Source: Nitrospira sp. (lineage in GTDB: Bacteria; Nitrospirota; Nitrospiria; Nitrospirales; Nitrospiraceae). Taken from it: a DNA stretch of 35,964 nt. The notes below the pieces were generated by a model that was not told where the DNA came from, did not search any database, and saw only the letters and a list, made by a program, of their open reading frames with translations. The stretch is taken from assembly GCA_005116945.1 (NCBI GenBank), contig SWDH01000043.1:24883-60846 (forward strand), in the 5' to 3' direction. Position 1 is the stretch's first letter, and each line of letters starts with the position of its first letter. Shown one piece after another: positions 25,401 to 33,079 of the stretch. The position numbers and the translations under genes are program-made.

Positions 25401-25474
25401 CAGGCCCATTTCCGGAGTACGAAGCCAGGCCTATCCAACTGGCGAAGCTTGGAAACGCATGTCGCCACCAGTGA
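22406..25474 (+). CDS. Two-partner secretion exoprotein (TpsA, filamentous haemagglutinin family)
   Basis: 1022 residues from ATG 22406, six bases after GAGAGG. A long signal peptide (about 15-45, AFLWTLILTLVLFMLAPAVG) is followed by the TPS/haemagg_act domain: NLFHSFGDFSIGPGDIANF and FLVNPSGIVFGPQGSFDVG, the equivalent of the NPNGI motif. The rest is a right-handed beta-helix of irregular GGxVxI/V-type repeats. Two Asp-rich loops (DLDFDGVPD near 404 and DLDGDGIVD near 482) look like calcium-binding loops. The C-terminal tail QQCAARAADGKFSTFVVA, then EGVPVEPGG, is like that of cyanobacterial haemagglutinin-type proteins as I remember them. It should be exported by the TpsB encoded about 115 bp downstream and act at the cell surface. 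Confidence 0.92.
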   Translation: MDTSSARWRHSNSIGQAFLWTLILTLVLFMLAPAVGNTQVSGVTNITSSGLGTDVQPPSGGAYNITGGTRPGVNGLNLFHSFGDFSIGPGDIANFLNNTGLETSNIISRVTGGNISSIDGTIRTTDFGNANVFLVNPSGIVFGPQGSFDVGGSVSMSTADYLRFEGTSTLFDMLSSPASLGSLSVAPVVAFGFAGPELPAPLTVQGSILQVPEGQSLSLVGGDITVQAANLRAPGGQLNLVSVASPGEVLVPSFQTGSFAAMGTVTIKEIALLDVGGQFDEFGTPIGNGNSGTVLVRGGQFVVMDASAIRATSTGAVDGENTAVDIRVSQDVALSTGAQIIVGTSGSGRGGDVVIEAGNLHLSDLSEIRTEKTGPGPGGDLFLNVGTLRLLGGSTILSTTSGGDLDFDGVPDINGGAGGNVTVQGRLGMGSVADSVLLSGGSRIASEAQNLGEGGGRISITSTSLDLDEASFITSSTTADGTDLDGDGIVDITGRGGDIVVAVQGLNVVGGSSMTSSTTSFNEGAAAGGTVTVQGLKGPGSKAGSVLLSGVAGIVSESALGLPGDLTVNAGTLTITDSAVISAGSASSAGPAGNVTVKADSVVISADGQILSRSFAQNSGQVTITADRLALDNGSIVTNTSSEIGGRGGDVVVNGGIVSLMNGASINSQSGSEDVPFSTGRAGDIAMNVGTLTLTDGSSISSASIGTPVTNPDDGTIRAPGTAGNVVITATGSFTSDGSTVATSAVANRGGDVSITAHSVQLSNGTLITANSNAPLVVKETVLIDGLPVEQVVGDGNAGNITVRSGSTFVMQNSSMTTEATQASGGQITIITPEMVRVVNGQVSTSVAGSANDTAGGNITIDPQFVVLQGAQIVAKAFAGTGGAIDIIATSAFIRDPASIVDASSTLGISGTINIQSPLQNIGGELAPLSDEFSSAAALLAQQCAARAADGKFSTFVVAAREGVPVEPGGFLASPLLTSELLGSRLPVRDSYRPIAAVTGPFPEYEARPIQLAKLGNACRHQ

Positions 25475-25588
25475 CTGGGAGGACATGTACTCCCAAACCT
25501 ATCAAGCCGTGGGAACATCATTTCGGCACAGCAGAGATCTCAATACCCGTGAAAAGCAAAACGTGACATGTAGTTCGTGGGAGGTAAG

Positions 25589-27358
25589 GTGGCCTTCGTG
25601 ATACCTTTCACCTTTCACCGTTCACCGTTCACGAATATTCGTCGAGGATTGGTTGCGGCGGCGCTGGTCCTGCAGGCCGTCTTGATCCTGCCTGATGTAG
25701 CGCCCGCTCAGGTGGCCATTCCTTCGCCTCCCACTCCGTTGCCGAAGGAACTCCCGGCACCAGAGCCGCCTCTGCCTAGTATCTTGCCTCCCGCTCCCGT
25801 TCCAGAACAGCGTGGTGCTATGTCCACGGTGACAGCGTTTGTCCGAGAGGTCAGGGTCCTGGGGAGCACGGTCTTCACGCCGCAAGAGTTGGCCCAGGTC
25901 ACTGATCCCTACCGCAATCGGGAGATCACGTCGGAAGACATGGAAGCGCTCCGCCTGGCCGTGACGTTGCTGTACGTGAAACATGGCTACAGCACGTCCG
26001 GCGCCCTGGTGCCGGATCAAGCGATCGCGGATGGCGTGCTCACGTTGCAGATCGTTGAAGGGACATTGAGCCGGATCAACGTGGAGGGCCATTATTGGTT
26101 CCGGTCCAGCTATTTCACCAGCCGGCTTCAGCGTGACGCCGGTCCACCGGTGAACGTGCATGCGCTGCAAGAACGGTTGAGGCTTTTTCAAACCGACCAA
26201 CGCATCGAGCGGATCAACGCAGATCTCCGGCCAGGAGAGATGCGCGGGCAGAGTGCATTGAACGTGCGGGTCGCTGAGCGCCGGCCGATCAAGGCCTGGC
26301 TTGAATACAACAACTTCTCGACACCGGGGGTTGGTTCCAATCGTGTGATGGGGACCATCGCGCATCACAATCTGTTGGGGTTCGGGGACGCGCTCAGCGT
26401 CCAGTACGGTCAATCGTTCGGCACCGATGTGAATGCGCATGGCAGCGGGATCAATCCGAACTTGAACGTACACTACGCGATCCCATTCACTCCCTACGAC
26501 ACGACCTTTGCCGTCGACTACAGGAGGACCGATTTCACGGTCATTGAGAGCAATGTCAAGCCGCTGGACATCAACGGTAAATTCGAATCGATCGGGTTTA
26601 CCCTGCGGCAGCCCGTCTTCCGCACGCCGTCTCAGGAATTCGCCTTGGCGTTGACCGGCCAGTCGCAATCGTTCAGGACGTCGTTACTTGAAGTCCCGTT
26701 TGAATTCCAGAGTGGATCGACCGATGGAACTTCCCAGGTGTCGGCGCTCCGCTTTTCGCAGGAGTATGTGCATCGCACGCAGGATCAGGTCGTCTCGGCT
26801 CTGTCCCGGATGAGTTTCGGTCTTCCCGTTCTGGGGGCGAAAGTGAATGATGGACCCGACCAGGCCACGGGAGAGTTTTTTTCCTGGTTGGGCCAGACGC
26901 AATTGGTCAGGCGGTTAAATCCCACGCGCGTGACGTTGCTGGCGCGAGCCGACCTGCAGCTGTCGAATAAACATCTGTTCCTTATCGAGCAGATGGCGGT
27001 CGGCGGGCGTTACAGCGTGAGAGGCTATCGGGAGTTCACGCAGCTGGGAGACAATGCCTTTCTGGGATCCCTTGAGGCTCGTATTCCGGTGTACACGTCG
27101 GCGATCGGGGAAGAACTTCTGTATCTGGTGCCATTTTTCGATTATGGCCGGGCTTGGAACAGCAAAGTCGTCAATCTTGAAGTCACTCCTACTCCGGAGT
27201 GGCTGGCGAGCGTGGGAGTGGGAACAATCTGGAATTTCTGGCGGGGGAGCCGATTTGAGTTGTATTGGGGGCATCGTCTGAATCCTCCTACCCAGGCTCG
27301 CCACACAAACTTGCAGGATTATGGTGTGCATTTGCAGTTGGTGGTCGAGGCATTTTAG
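25589..27358 (+). CDS. Outer-membrane TPS transporter (TpsB; ShlB/FhaC/HecB family)
   Basis: About 589 residues. A signal peptide (NIRRGLVAAALVLQAVLILP) is followed by a proline-rich linker (PSPPTPLPKELPAPEPPLP) and two POTRA domains (about 75-230; FVREVRVLGSTVFTPQEL, LTLQIVEGTLSRINVEGHY). The C-terminal 350 residues form an Omp85-type 16-strand barrel with the conserved lid motif VRGYRE and a final strand ending in Phe. It secretes the upstream TpsA. The start is uncertain: GTG at 25577, 25589 or 25598; 25589 has GGGAGG four bases upstream. Four heptamers (25605-25632) encode part of the signal-peptide n-region. A repeat begins on its TAG stop. Confidence 0.92.
   Translation: MAFVIPFTFHRSPFTNIRRGLVAAALVLQAVLILPDVAPAQVAIPSPPTPLPKELPAPEPPLPSILPPAPVPEQRGAMSTVTAFVREVRVLGSTVFTPQELAQVTDPYRNREITSEDMEALRLAVTLLYVKHGYSTSGALVPDQAIADGVLTLQIVEGTLSRINVEGHYWFRSSYFTSRLQRDAGPPVNVHALQERLRLFQTDQRIERINADLRPGEMRGQSALNVRVAERRPIKAWLEYNNFSTPGVGSNRVMGTIAHHNLLGFGDALSVQYGQSFGTDVNAHGSGINPNLNVHYAIPFTPYDTTFAVDYRRTDFTVIESNVKPLDINGKFESIGFTLRQPVFRTPSQEFALALTGQSQSFRTSLLEVPFEFQSGSTDGTSQVSALRFSQEYVHRTQDQVVSALSRMSFGLPVLGAKVNDGPDQATGEFFSWLGQTQLVRRLNPTRVTLLARADLQLSNKHLFLIEQMAVGGRYSVRGYREFTQLGDNAFLGSLEARIPVYTSAIGEELLYLVPFFDYGRAWNSKVVNLEVTPTPEWLASVGVGTIWNFWRGSRFELYWGHRLNPPTQARHTNLQDYGVHLQLVVEAF
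25605..25632 (+). repeat. Four tandem heptamers within the tpsB 5' end
   Basis: CTTTCAC twice, then CGTTCAC twice. The units are complementary to the GTGAAxG-type heptamers found at 13480-13600 and 15155-15269. Because 7 is not a multiple of 3, gain or loss of one unit would shift the frame of the tpsB signal peptide. Confidence 0.75.
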
Positions 27359-27536
27359 CAGGATGCTAGCAGAATGCTGAAAAGGGGGCGGGGTAGCTGG
27401 GACGATCCCCGTGCTCGCGCAACGCGCGGCCTCCGAAGGCCCTCGTTGGACGCGCGCAGTTGGGATCATCCCAGCCACCCCTTAAAAAGTGATAGTTCGC
27501 TGCGGCCTTGCTGGCTGGCCTTTTTGAGCATTCTGC
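27358..27536. repeat. Palindromic intergenic element, copy 3, with nested palindrome
   Basis: Starts on the G of the tpsB TAG stop (GCAGGATGCT, then a second border AGCAGAATGCTGAAAAG) and ends GGCCTTTTTGAGCATTCTGC. The core seen in the other copies is replaced by another palindrome whose arms, 27390-27409 and 27462-27481, match at 18 of 20 positions. This looks like one element inserted in another, or a modular exchange of cores. Probably a terminator between tpsB and the CHAT gene. Confidence 0.8.
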
Positions 27537-27664
27537 AGATGCAGGTTAGCAGAGTGAGTTGGGCGGGATAGGCGAGACACGATGGGAATCCTATCTGTCC
27601 ATTCCGCGTCATTCTCGCTTGTCTCGTGTTTCACGCGCCACGGTACGTGGCAAGGAGAACCGTC

Positions 27665-29971
27665 ATGACACGCATTATTCTCGTGATGCTTTCTCTGTGG
27701 CTCTGTCTAGGAATTGGCGCTGATCTCTATGCGAAGGAGGCGCCTCCGGTCAATCAGCTCATGAAAGATGGCAGCGAGGCGTATCGGCACGGGGATTTTG
27801 AGCAGGCGGTCGAGCGCTGGACACAAGCCGTGGCGGCCTACGAGCGGTCGTCCGGTGCGCGCCAGGATCGGATCGACGCGTTGATCCGTCTGTCCGAAGC
27901 CTATCAGTCGCTTGGCCGGTATCGGACGGCGGCGATTCAGCTTGATCAAGCCAAGGCCCTCGTAACGGACCGTGACGATTCTCTCCTGCCTGTACGGATT
28001 CTTTGGAGGACCGGCCGCCTCTATCACCTTGCTGGTCAGCACGCAGAGGCTGAACGGTCGCTACAAGAATCCCTCCGGTTGGCCAAGGCGCTTCCCCAGG
28101 CATCGTTGACCGCCGCCATCTTGAACGACGTGGGAAACCTGGCCGCTACAGAGGGAAAGTTTGCCGACGCGCTGGCCGCCTATACAGAAAGTTCCCAAAC
28201 GGCTCAGGCTGTTCCTGCGAAGCTTCTGGCGGCTACGAGCTTGGTCAACGCTGCCCGCGTGTCGTTGCCCCTAAAGCAGTATGGTGAAAGCCAACCAAGG
28301 CTCGATCAGGCCGTGGATATCTTACGCGGACTTGAACCTTCGCATGAACAGATCAGCGTGTTCATCACGGCTGGGCTGACGTATGCCAAGCTGCGTCCTG
28401 TACTCGTTGATCAGAACAGAGAACTCACGCTCGCATCGTTCAAAGCCCTTCATGACGCGGCGAGAATTGCCGATCAACTTGGCGACCGTCGGGGTTCCTC
28501 CTTTGCGTGGGGGTATCTGGGGAAGCTCTATGAGGATGAGCGTCGGTACACGGAAGCGCTCGATGTGACGCGACACGCCATTCTGATGAGCCGGGAAGCG
28601 GCGGCGCCAGAAGCGCTCTACCGGTGGCACTGGCAAGCGGGTCGGCTGTTGAAAGCGCTCAAACGGCCCGGGGAGGCGATCAGTGCGTATCGGCAGTCGA
28701 TCATTGCGGTTCAGTCTATCCGCCAGGAAGTCTCCGCCGCTGTCGCTGAAGATCAGCCGGACGCCTCTTTTCGTGAGACGGTTGGAGGCGTGTACTTTGA
28801 GTTGGCCGATCTCCTGCTTCAGGGGTCTGACGAGAAGGCGGACCCACAGCATCGCGAGGCCGCATTACGTGAAGCCCGCGACACGGTTGAACTGTTCAAA
28901 GTGGCGGAGCTGCAAGACTACTTTCAGGATGATTGTGTACAAGCTGCGAAGTCCCATGCCACGGGTCTGGAACAGGTGTCGAAGACTGCAGCCGTGATTT
29001 ATCCCATCATGTTGCAGGACCGGCTGGAAATCCTCGTGAGTCTGCCTTCTGGCATGGTGAGAAAGACTGTTCCAATCGGTGCTGAGGCCTTGACGGAGGA
29101 AATCCGTGCCTTTCGAAACTTCCTGGAGAAACGCAGTACTCGGCAATATCTTTCCCATGCCAAGACGTTGTACGGGTGGCTGATCGAACCGATTGAGCCG
29201 CTGTGGGCCGATGCTGGAATCGACACGCTGGTCATTGTGCCTGACGGTGCGCTTCGGACAATCCCATTGGCGGCGCTGCATGACGGCACGCAATTTCTCA
29301 TCAAGAAATATGCTGTGGCGACGACCCCCGGCGTCACGCTCACGAATCCTCGTCCGCTCGACCGCAAAAGCATCAAACTGCTCTCCGTGGGTATCACCGA
29401 GGCCGTGCAGGATTTTCCGGCGCTGCCCCATGTCTCGCGCGAGTTGGAGACCATTCATCAACTGTATGGCGGGACCAGCCTCCTGAATAAACAATTTATG
29501 ATGTCTCGGGTGGAGGAAGAACTGAAAACGCATCCCTACTCGGTCATGCATATCGCGTCTCATGGGCAGTTCCAGAGCGACAGTAACGAAACGTTTTTGC
29601 TGGCCTATGACGGGAAAATGACGATGGACCGGCTGGAAGAGTACGTGGGCATGCTTCGTTTTCGCGAGGAACCCTTGGCCCTGATCACGCTCAGTGCCTG
29701 CGAGACCGCTGCAGGGGACGACCGGGCCGCGCTCGGTTTGGCCGGCGTGGCGATTAAGGCGGGGGCGCGGAGCGCGTTGGCGTCGCTGTGGTTCCTTGAC
29801 GACCAAGCTTCCTCCCAGCTGGTCACGGAGTTTTATCAACAACTGCATAATGATTCTGTCTCGTCCACAGCGATGGCGCTCCAGCGCGCACAAATCAAAT
29901 TTCTCGACAATCCTGAGTACAGTCATCCCGCCTATTGGGCGGCTTTCTTGTTGCTTAATAATTGGTTGTAG
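27665..29971 (+). CDS. Exported TPR-CHAT protein (caspase-like peptidase)
   Basis: 768 residues from ATG 27665, preceded by AAGGAG. An N-terminal signal peptide (ILVMLSLWLCLGIGADLYA) directs it out of the cytoplasm, unlike most CHAT proteins. Residues 30-420 hold about seven TPR-like repeats (AYRHGDFEQAVERWTQAV, LIRLSEAYQSLGRYRTAAI). The CHAT domain occupies about 490-768: IVPDGALRTIPLAALHDG, catalytic His633 in MHIASHGQF and Cys679 in LITLSACETA, then AGARSALASLW and a C-terminal HPAYWAAFLLLNNW. Both catalytic residues are present, so it should be an active caspase-fold cysteine peptidase. Its place right after tpsA-tpsB suggests that it processes or quality-controls the exoprotein, which is inference. 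A repeat begins on its TAG stop. Confidence 0.9.
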   Translation: MTRIILVMLSLWLCLGIGADLYAKEAPPVNQLMKDGSEAYRHGDFEQAVERWTQAVAAYERSSGARQDRIDALIRLSEAYQSLGRYRTAAIQLDQAKALVTDRDDSLLPVRILWRTGRLYHLAGQHAEAERSLQESLRLAKALPQASLTAAILNDVGNLAATEGKFADALAAYTESSQTAQAVPAKLLAATSLVNAARVSLPLKQYGESQPRLDQAVDILRGLEPSHEQISVFITAGLTYAKLRPVLVDQNRELTLASFKALHDAARIADQLGDRRGSSFAWGYLGKLYEDERRYTEALDVTRHAILMSREAAAPEALYRWHWQAGRLLKALKRPGEAISAYRQSIIAVQSIRQEVSAAVAEDQPDASFRETVGGVYFELADLLLQGSDEKADPQHREAALREARDTVELFKVAELQDYFQDDCVQAAKSHATGLEQVSKTAAVIYPIMLQDRLEILVSLPSGMVRKTVPIGAEALTEEIRAFRNFLEKRSTRQYLSHAKTLYGWLIEPIEPLWADAGIDTLVIVPDGALRTIPLAALHDGTQFLIKKYAVATTPGVTLTNPRPLDRKSIKLLSVGITEAVQDFPALPHVSRELETIHQLYGGTSLLNKQFMMSRVEEELKTHPYSVMHIASHGQFQSDSNETFLLAYDGKMTMDRLEEYVGMLRFREEPLALITLSACETAAGDDRAALGLAGVAIKAGARSALASLWFLDDQASSQLVTEFYQQLHNDSVSSTAMALQRAQIKFLDNPEYSHPAYWAAFLLLNNWL

Positions 29972-30096
29972 CAGGCTGTTGATAAAGTCCGCCAGCGGCG
30001 TTCTCGCCTTGAACGCATCCTCAACGTACCCCAGAGGGTACGCCTCCGGTGCTTTCATCGGCTGCGGCCTTGCTGGACGGCCTTTCTGAACAGCCT
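29971..30096. repeat. Palindromic intergenic element, copy 4
   Basis: Begins GCAGGCTGTTGATAAAGTCC on the G of the CHAT gene's TAG stop and ends CTTTCTGAACAGCCT. The outer arms have diverged together (GGCTGTT/AACAGCC instead of GGATGCT/AGCATCC), so pairing is kept. The inner palindrome is GTACCCCAGAGGGTAC. It separates the CHAT gene from the cyclase gene. Confidence 0.85.
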
Positions 30097-30189
30097 TTGT
30101 TGCTTCTGGGCGAGTCTGTGAGCATCCGAGCTTTGCGTTTCGGTCATGGTCAGATTGTTTGTTAACACCTGCTAGTCTATGCTTTCGCC

Positions 30190-32160
30190 GTGAGCACTCT
30201 CCTCAAGCTTAGCCAATCGCTTGTTACTGTCAGCATTCTTGCGGGAGTGCTGGGCGCCCTCTCCATCCTCGGCATCCGGAGCACCGCTATCCTTGAGCCT
30301 GTTGAATTAACCGTCTACGACTGGCTGATCCAATCTCATCGAGGGTCCGAGGGGGCGGATCCCCGCATTGTGCTGATCGCGGTCACCGAGCAGGATATTT
30401 TACGGCAAGGACGCTGGCCGATTACCGATGCAATCCTGGCTGAGGCACTGGAGCGGCTCATGCAGTTCCAGCCGCGCGCAATCGGGGTCGATATCTATCG
30501 TGATATTCCCGTCGATCCCGGTCACACAGACCTGAACAGGGTCTTTGCCGAACATCCTCAGATCATTACGGTGACAAAATTGGGTGGTGGCACGGTGGCC
30601 GGTATTCCTCCGCCTCCGGCGCTGGCGGGGACCGAGCAGGTTGCGTTCAACGATATTCTCATCGATTCCGACGGCATTGTTCGTCGTGGTTTGCTATTCC
30701 AAGAGGCCGGAGAGCAAACAGCCTATGCCTTCGCGCTTCGATTGGCGTTTCTGTTTCTTGCTGAGGAGGGGGTTGGCGCGCAGCCAGACCCTGACGATCC
30801 TGAGCAACTTCGCCTGGGGCCCACCACCCTCCGGCGGTTTGGGCCTTACGACGGTGGATACATTCGAGCTGACGCCGGCGGGTATCAAATATTGGTGGAT
30901 TTTTACCGAGGACATAGCCAGCCACGCTCATTCTCATTGACCGATTTGCTCACCGGTCAGGTCCCTCCTGAGGCGATTAGGAACAAAATCGTCCTTTTTG
31001 GTGTCACGGCAGAGAGCGTTCCCGATCTGTTCCATACACCGTTCAGCTCAGGGAATGACACCGGTCGTATGATCCCCGGGGTTGCTGTCCATGCCCATAT
31101 CATCAGTCAGTTTCTTGGCGCCGCGTTGGAAGGGCGTCGCCCGATTGCCACGCCCAATGAATCGCTGGAGTGGCTGTGGACTATTTTGTGGGGGGTGGTA
31201 GGCGCCGTTCTTGGTGTATGGACGCGTTCTCCGTGGCGGCTTGCGCTGGGTTCAGCGGGCGGGCTGTTCATCCTTGGCGCTGTGGTGGCTGTTGCGTTTG
31301 ATCAGGGATGGTGGATCCCGCTCGTGCCACCATCCCTGGCGTGGGTTCTCTCTGGGTCGATTGTGACGATCTGGGTGTTGAGTCATGAACGGAAGGAGCG
31401 GGCCCTTCTGATGCATCTGTTCTCCAAGCACGTGTCCGGGGAAGTGGCTGAAGCCGTCTGGCGACAGCGCGAGCAGTTTTTGCAGGATGGTCGTCCTCGG
31501 TCGCAACAATTAATCGCAACGGTCTTTTTCTCCGACTTCAAGGGTTATACGGCCGCGTCAGAAAAAATGACTCCTGAGGCTTTGATGCAGTGGGTCAATG
31601 CGTATCTGGATGTCATGGCGGGGCTGGTGATCAAACATGGAGGTGTCATCGATGATTACGCAGGGGATTCGATTAAAGCAAATTTCGGTGTGCCGCTTCC
31701 ACGTAACTCGGAGGAGGAGATCGCCCAGGATGCGGTGAATGCCGTGACGTGTGCTCTCGACATGGAGAAGGCGATGCATCGGCTCAACTTCCGACATCAA
31801 CAGGATGGCCTCGCGACGGTCGGGATGCGGATTGGGATTCACACCGGACCGGTTGTTGCCGGGAGTGTCGGCACGTCGGAGCGGCTTAAATATACGACGG
31901 TTGGTGATGCGGTGAATACGGCAGCGCGATTAGAAAGCTTGGATCGGGATCTCGTTCAAGAGGCACCGGGTCGGCGATCGTGCCGGATCTTGATCGAAGA
32001 GAGCACGAAGCGCTATCTTGAGGATCGCTTCGTGCTTGATCGGATCGGAGAGGTCAGCGTCAAAGGCAAAGAACAAACCCTTATGGTTTACAGGGTCATG
32101 GGTGACGCGCGGGAGGAAACGCCTACTCAGGAGTCATTCCCCCAAGCTCCCTCTCGATGA
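30190..32160 (+). CDS. CHASE2-domain adenylate/guanylate cyclase
   Basis: 656 residues from a GTG start with weak initiation signals. One N-terminal membrane helix, a periplasmic CHASE2 sensor domain (about 30-325; VYDWLIQSHRG, RAIGVDIYRDIP, FGVTAESVPDLFHTP), three membrane helices (about 335-400) and a class III cyclase domain (about 435-640). Metal-binding Asp449 (FFSDFKGYT) and Asp493 (DDYAGDSIKANFG) and the transition-state Asn/Arg (VNTAARLES) are present. The residue that normally is the adenine-selecting Lys is Asp489. It would make a cyclic nucleotide in response to an extracytoplasmic signal. Its stop is 16 bases from the convergent DUF928 gene. Confidence 0.9.
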   Translation: MSTLLKLSQSLVTVSILAGVLGALSILGIRSTAILEPVELTVYDWLIQSHRGSEGADPRIVLIAVTEQDILRQGRWPITDAILAEALERLMQFQPRAIGVDIYRDIPVDPGHTDLNRVFAEHPQIITVTKLGGGTVAGIPPPPALAGTEQVAFNDILIDSDGIVRRGLLFQEAGEQTAYAFALRLAFLFLAEEGVGAQPDPDDPEQLRLGPTTLRRFGPYDGGYIRADAGGYQILVDFYRGHSQPRSFSLTDLLTGQVPPEAIRNKIVLFGVTAESVPDLFHTPFSSGNDTGRMIPGVAVHAHIISQFLGAALEGRRPIATPNESLEWLWTILWGVVGAVLGVWTRSPWRLALGSAGGLFILGAVVAVAFDQGWWIPLVPPSLAWVLSGSIVTIWVLSHERKERALLMHLFSKHVSGEVAEAVWRQREQFLQDGRPRSQQLIATVFFSDFKGYTAASEKMTPEALMQWVNAYLDVMAGLVIKHGGVIDDYAGDSIKANFGVPLPRNSEEEIAQDAVNAVTCALDMEKAMHRLNFRHQQDGLATVGMRIGIHTGPVVAGSVGTSERLKYTTVGDAVNTAARLESLDRDLVQEAPGRRSCRILIEESTKRYLEDRFVLDRIGEVSVKGKEQTLMVYRVMGDAREETPTQESFPQAPSR

Positions 32161-32176
32161 TGGCCTCTTCCGGTCC

Positions 32177-32962
32177 TTACCCGGCCTTTCCATCCTGAAT
32201 CGTCAGATCAAAGCTTCCGATCTCTCGTAAGTCTGCCTGATCCAACAAATCGACCCGCTGCTTTCGTAGGTTCATATCGGCTGGCGACGATTCGATCAGT
32301 TCTGAAATGGCCATCACGGCGTCATACCATAACCCATCTGCTGCGAATCGATACAAGGTATCGGTTGTGGGAGCCGCTGCCAAGAATGCAGGATTCATAT
32401 CGGCGCGTTCGACTCGCTCGATGGCGCCCACTGCGATGATGTCTTTGGAGCGACGCTTAGGATCGAGGACAAGAGCGATGGACCAGTTGTAGCGTTCACC
32501 GGGAATCAGTTTTACCCCGTAGTCTGCGAGGCGTACCCGCTGTATCCCAGCCTTCGTGGGCACCGGCAATCGCTTTTCCATCAGGGGGGTATCGCCTTTC
32601 TCAAGCGTCAAGGTCAATTCTACCGGGTCGGTCACTACGCCTGAGGCAAACCAATAGAGATCAGGCTGTTCACGTACGGTTTGACCGGTGTGACCAGGGG
32701 CAAGCACGGACAGGACCGGGACAGACTTGTTTGTCCCGCGAGTCCCTCCTCCCACCCGCCGACCAGCCGAAGGAGCACCGAGACCTCGAGGGGGCTGATA
32801 GAGGAGAGTTTTCGTCACTTGTCCAGCCTGCGTATTCTGCCCGGTGACCTCTTTCGCAACCGATTTGAGTGCGGTTGAATTTTCCTCCGCGCTCACCGCA
32901 AGCGGAAGGCTGACGACAAGTCCGATGATGATACTCCATCTTGATACGGTTGTTCGTTTCAT
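32177..32962 (-). CDS. Secreted DUF928 protein
   Basis: 261 residues from ATG 32962, seven bases after TAGGAGGT. Signal peptide MKRTTVSRWSIIIGLVVSLP, cleavage near VSAEEN. The DUF928 core spans about 55-190: YQPPRGLGAPSAGRRVGGG and TRG, then GQTVREQPDLYWFASG, PGERYNWSIALVLDPKRRSK and DIIAVGAIERVER. The last 65 residues (LYRFAADGLWYDAVMAISEL) are helical. The family is of unknown function, often encoded with CHAT, CHASE2 and haemagglutinin-type genes in cyanobacteria as I remember it. A second DUF928 domain, fused to a kinase fragment, is at 1-480. Confidence 0.88.
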   Translation of the reverse strand: MKRTTVSRWSIIIGLVVSLPLAVSAEENSTALKSVAKEVTGQNTQAGQVTKTLLYQPPRGLGAPSAGRRVGGGTRGTNKSVPVLSVLAPGHTGQTVREQPDLYWFASGVVTDPVELTLTLEKGDTPLMEKRLPVPTKAGIQRVRLADYGVKLIPGERYNWSIALVLDPKRRSKDIIAVGAIERVERADMNPAFLAAAPTTDTLYRFAADGLWYDAVMAISELIESSPADMNLRKQRVDLLDQADLREIGSFDLTIQDGKAG

Positions 32963-33079
32963 CGAGCTACCTCCTATTTCCGGATACCAGTGCTGTCTCA
33001 TCCATGAGGGAAATACTCGTCTAACAGGGTGCGGAAAAACCGTTGTGGCACAGCGAGAATCCGATGGCCTGCACGTCTT

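Noticed and set aside
23302-25521. 739-codon open frame antisense to tpsA
   Set aside because: It mirrors the strong tpsA reading frame; its protein is low-complexity Pro/Ser/Thr/Val sequence from reverse-complemented beta-helix repeats and has no domain or ribosome-binding site.
25622-26668. 348-codon open frame antisense to tpsB
   Set aside because: Composition is Arg/His/Gln-rich as expected of a shadow frame in GC-rich coding DNA; the plus-strand TpsB match is unambiguous.
28865-30058. 397-codon open frame antisense to the CHAT gene
   Set aside because: It crosses the repeat at 29971-30096 and overlaps the CHAT catalytic region on the other strand; no recognisable domain.
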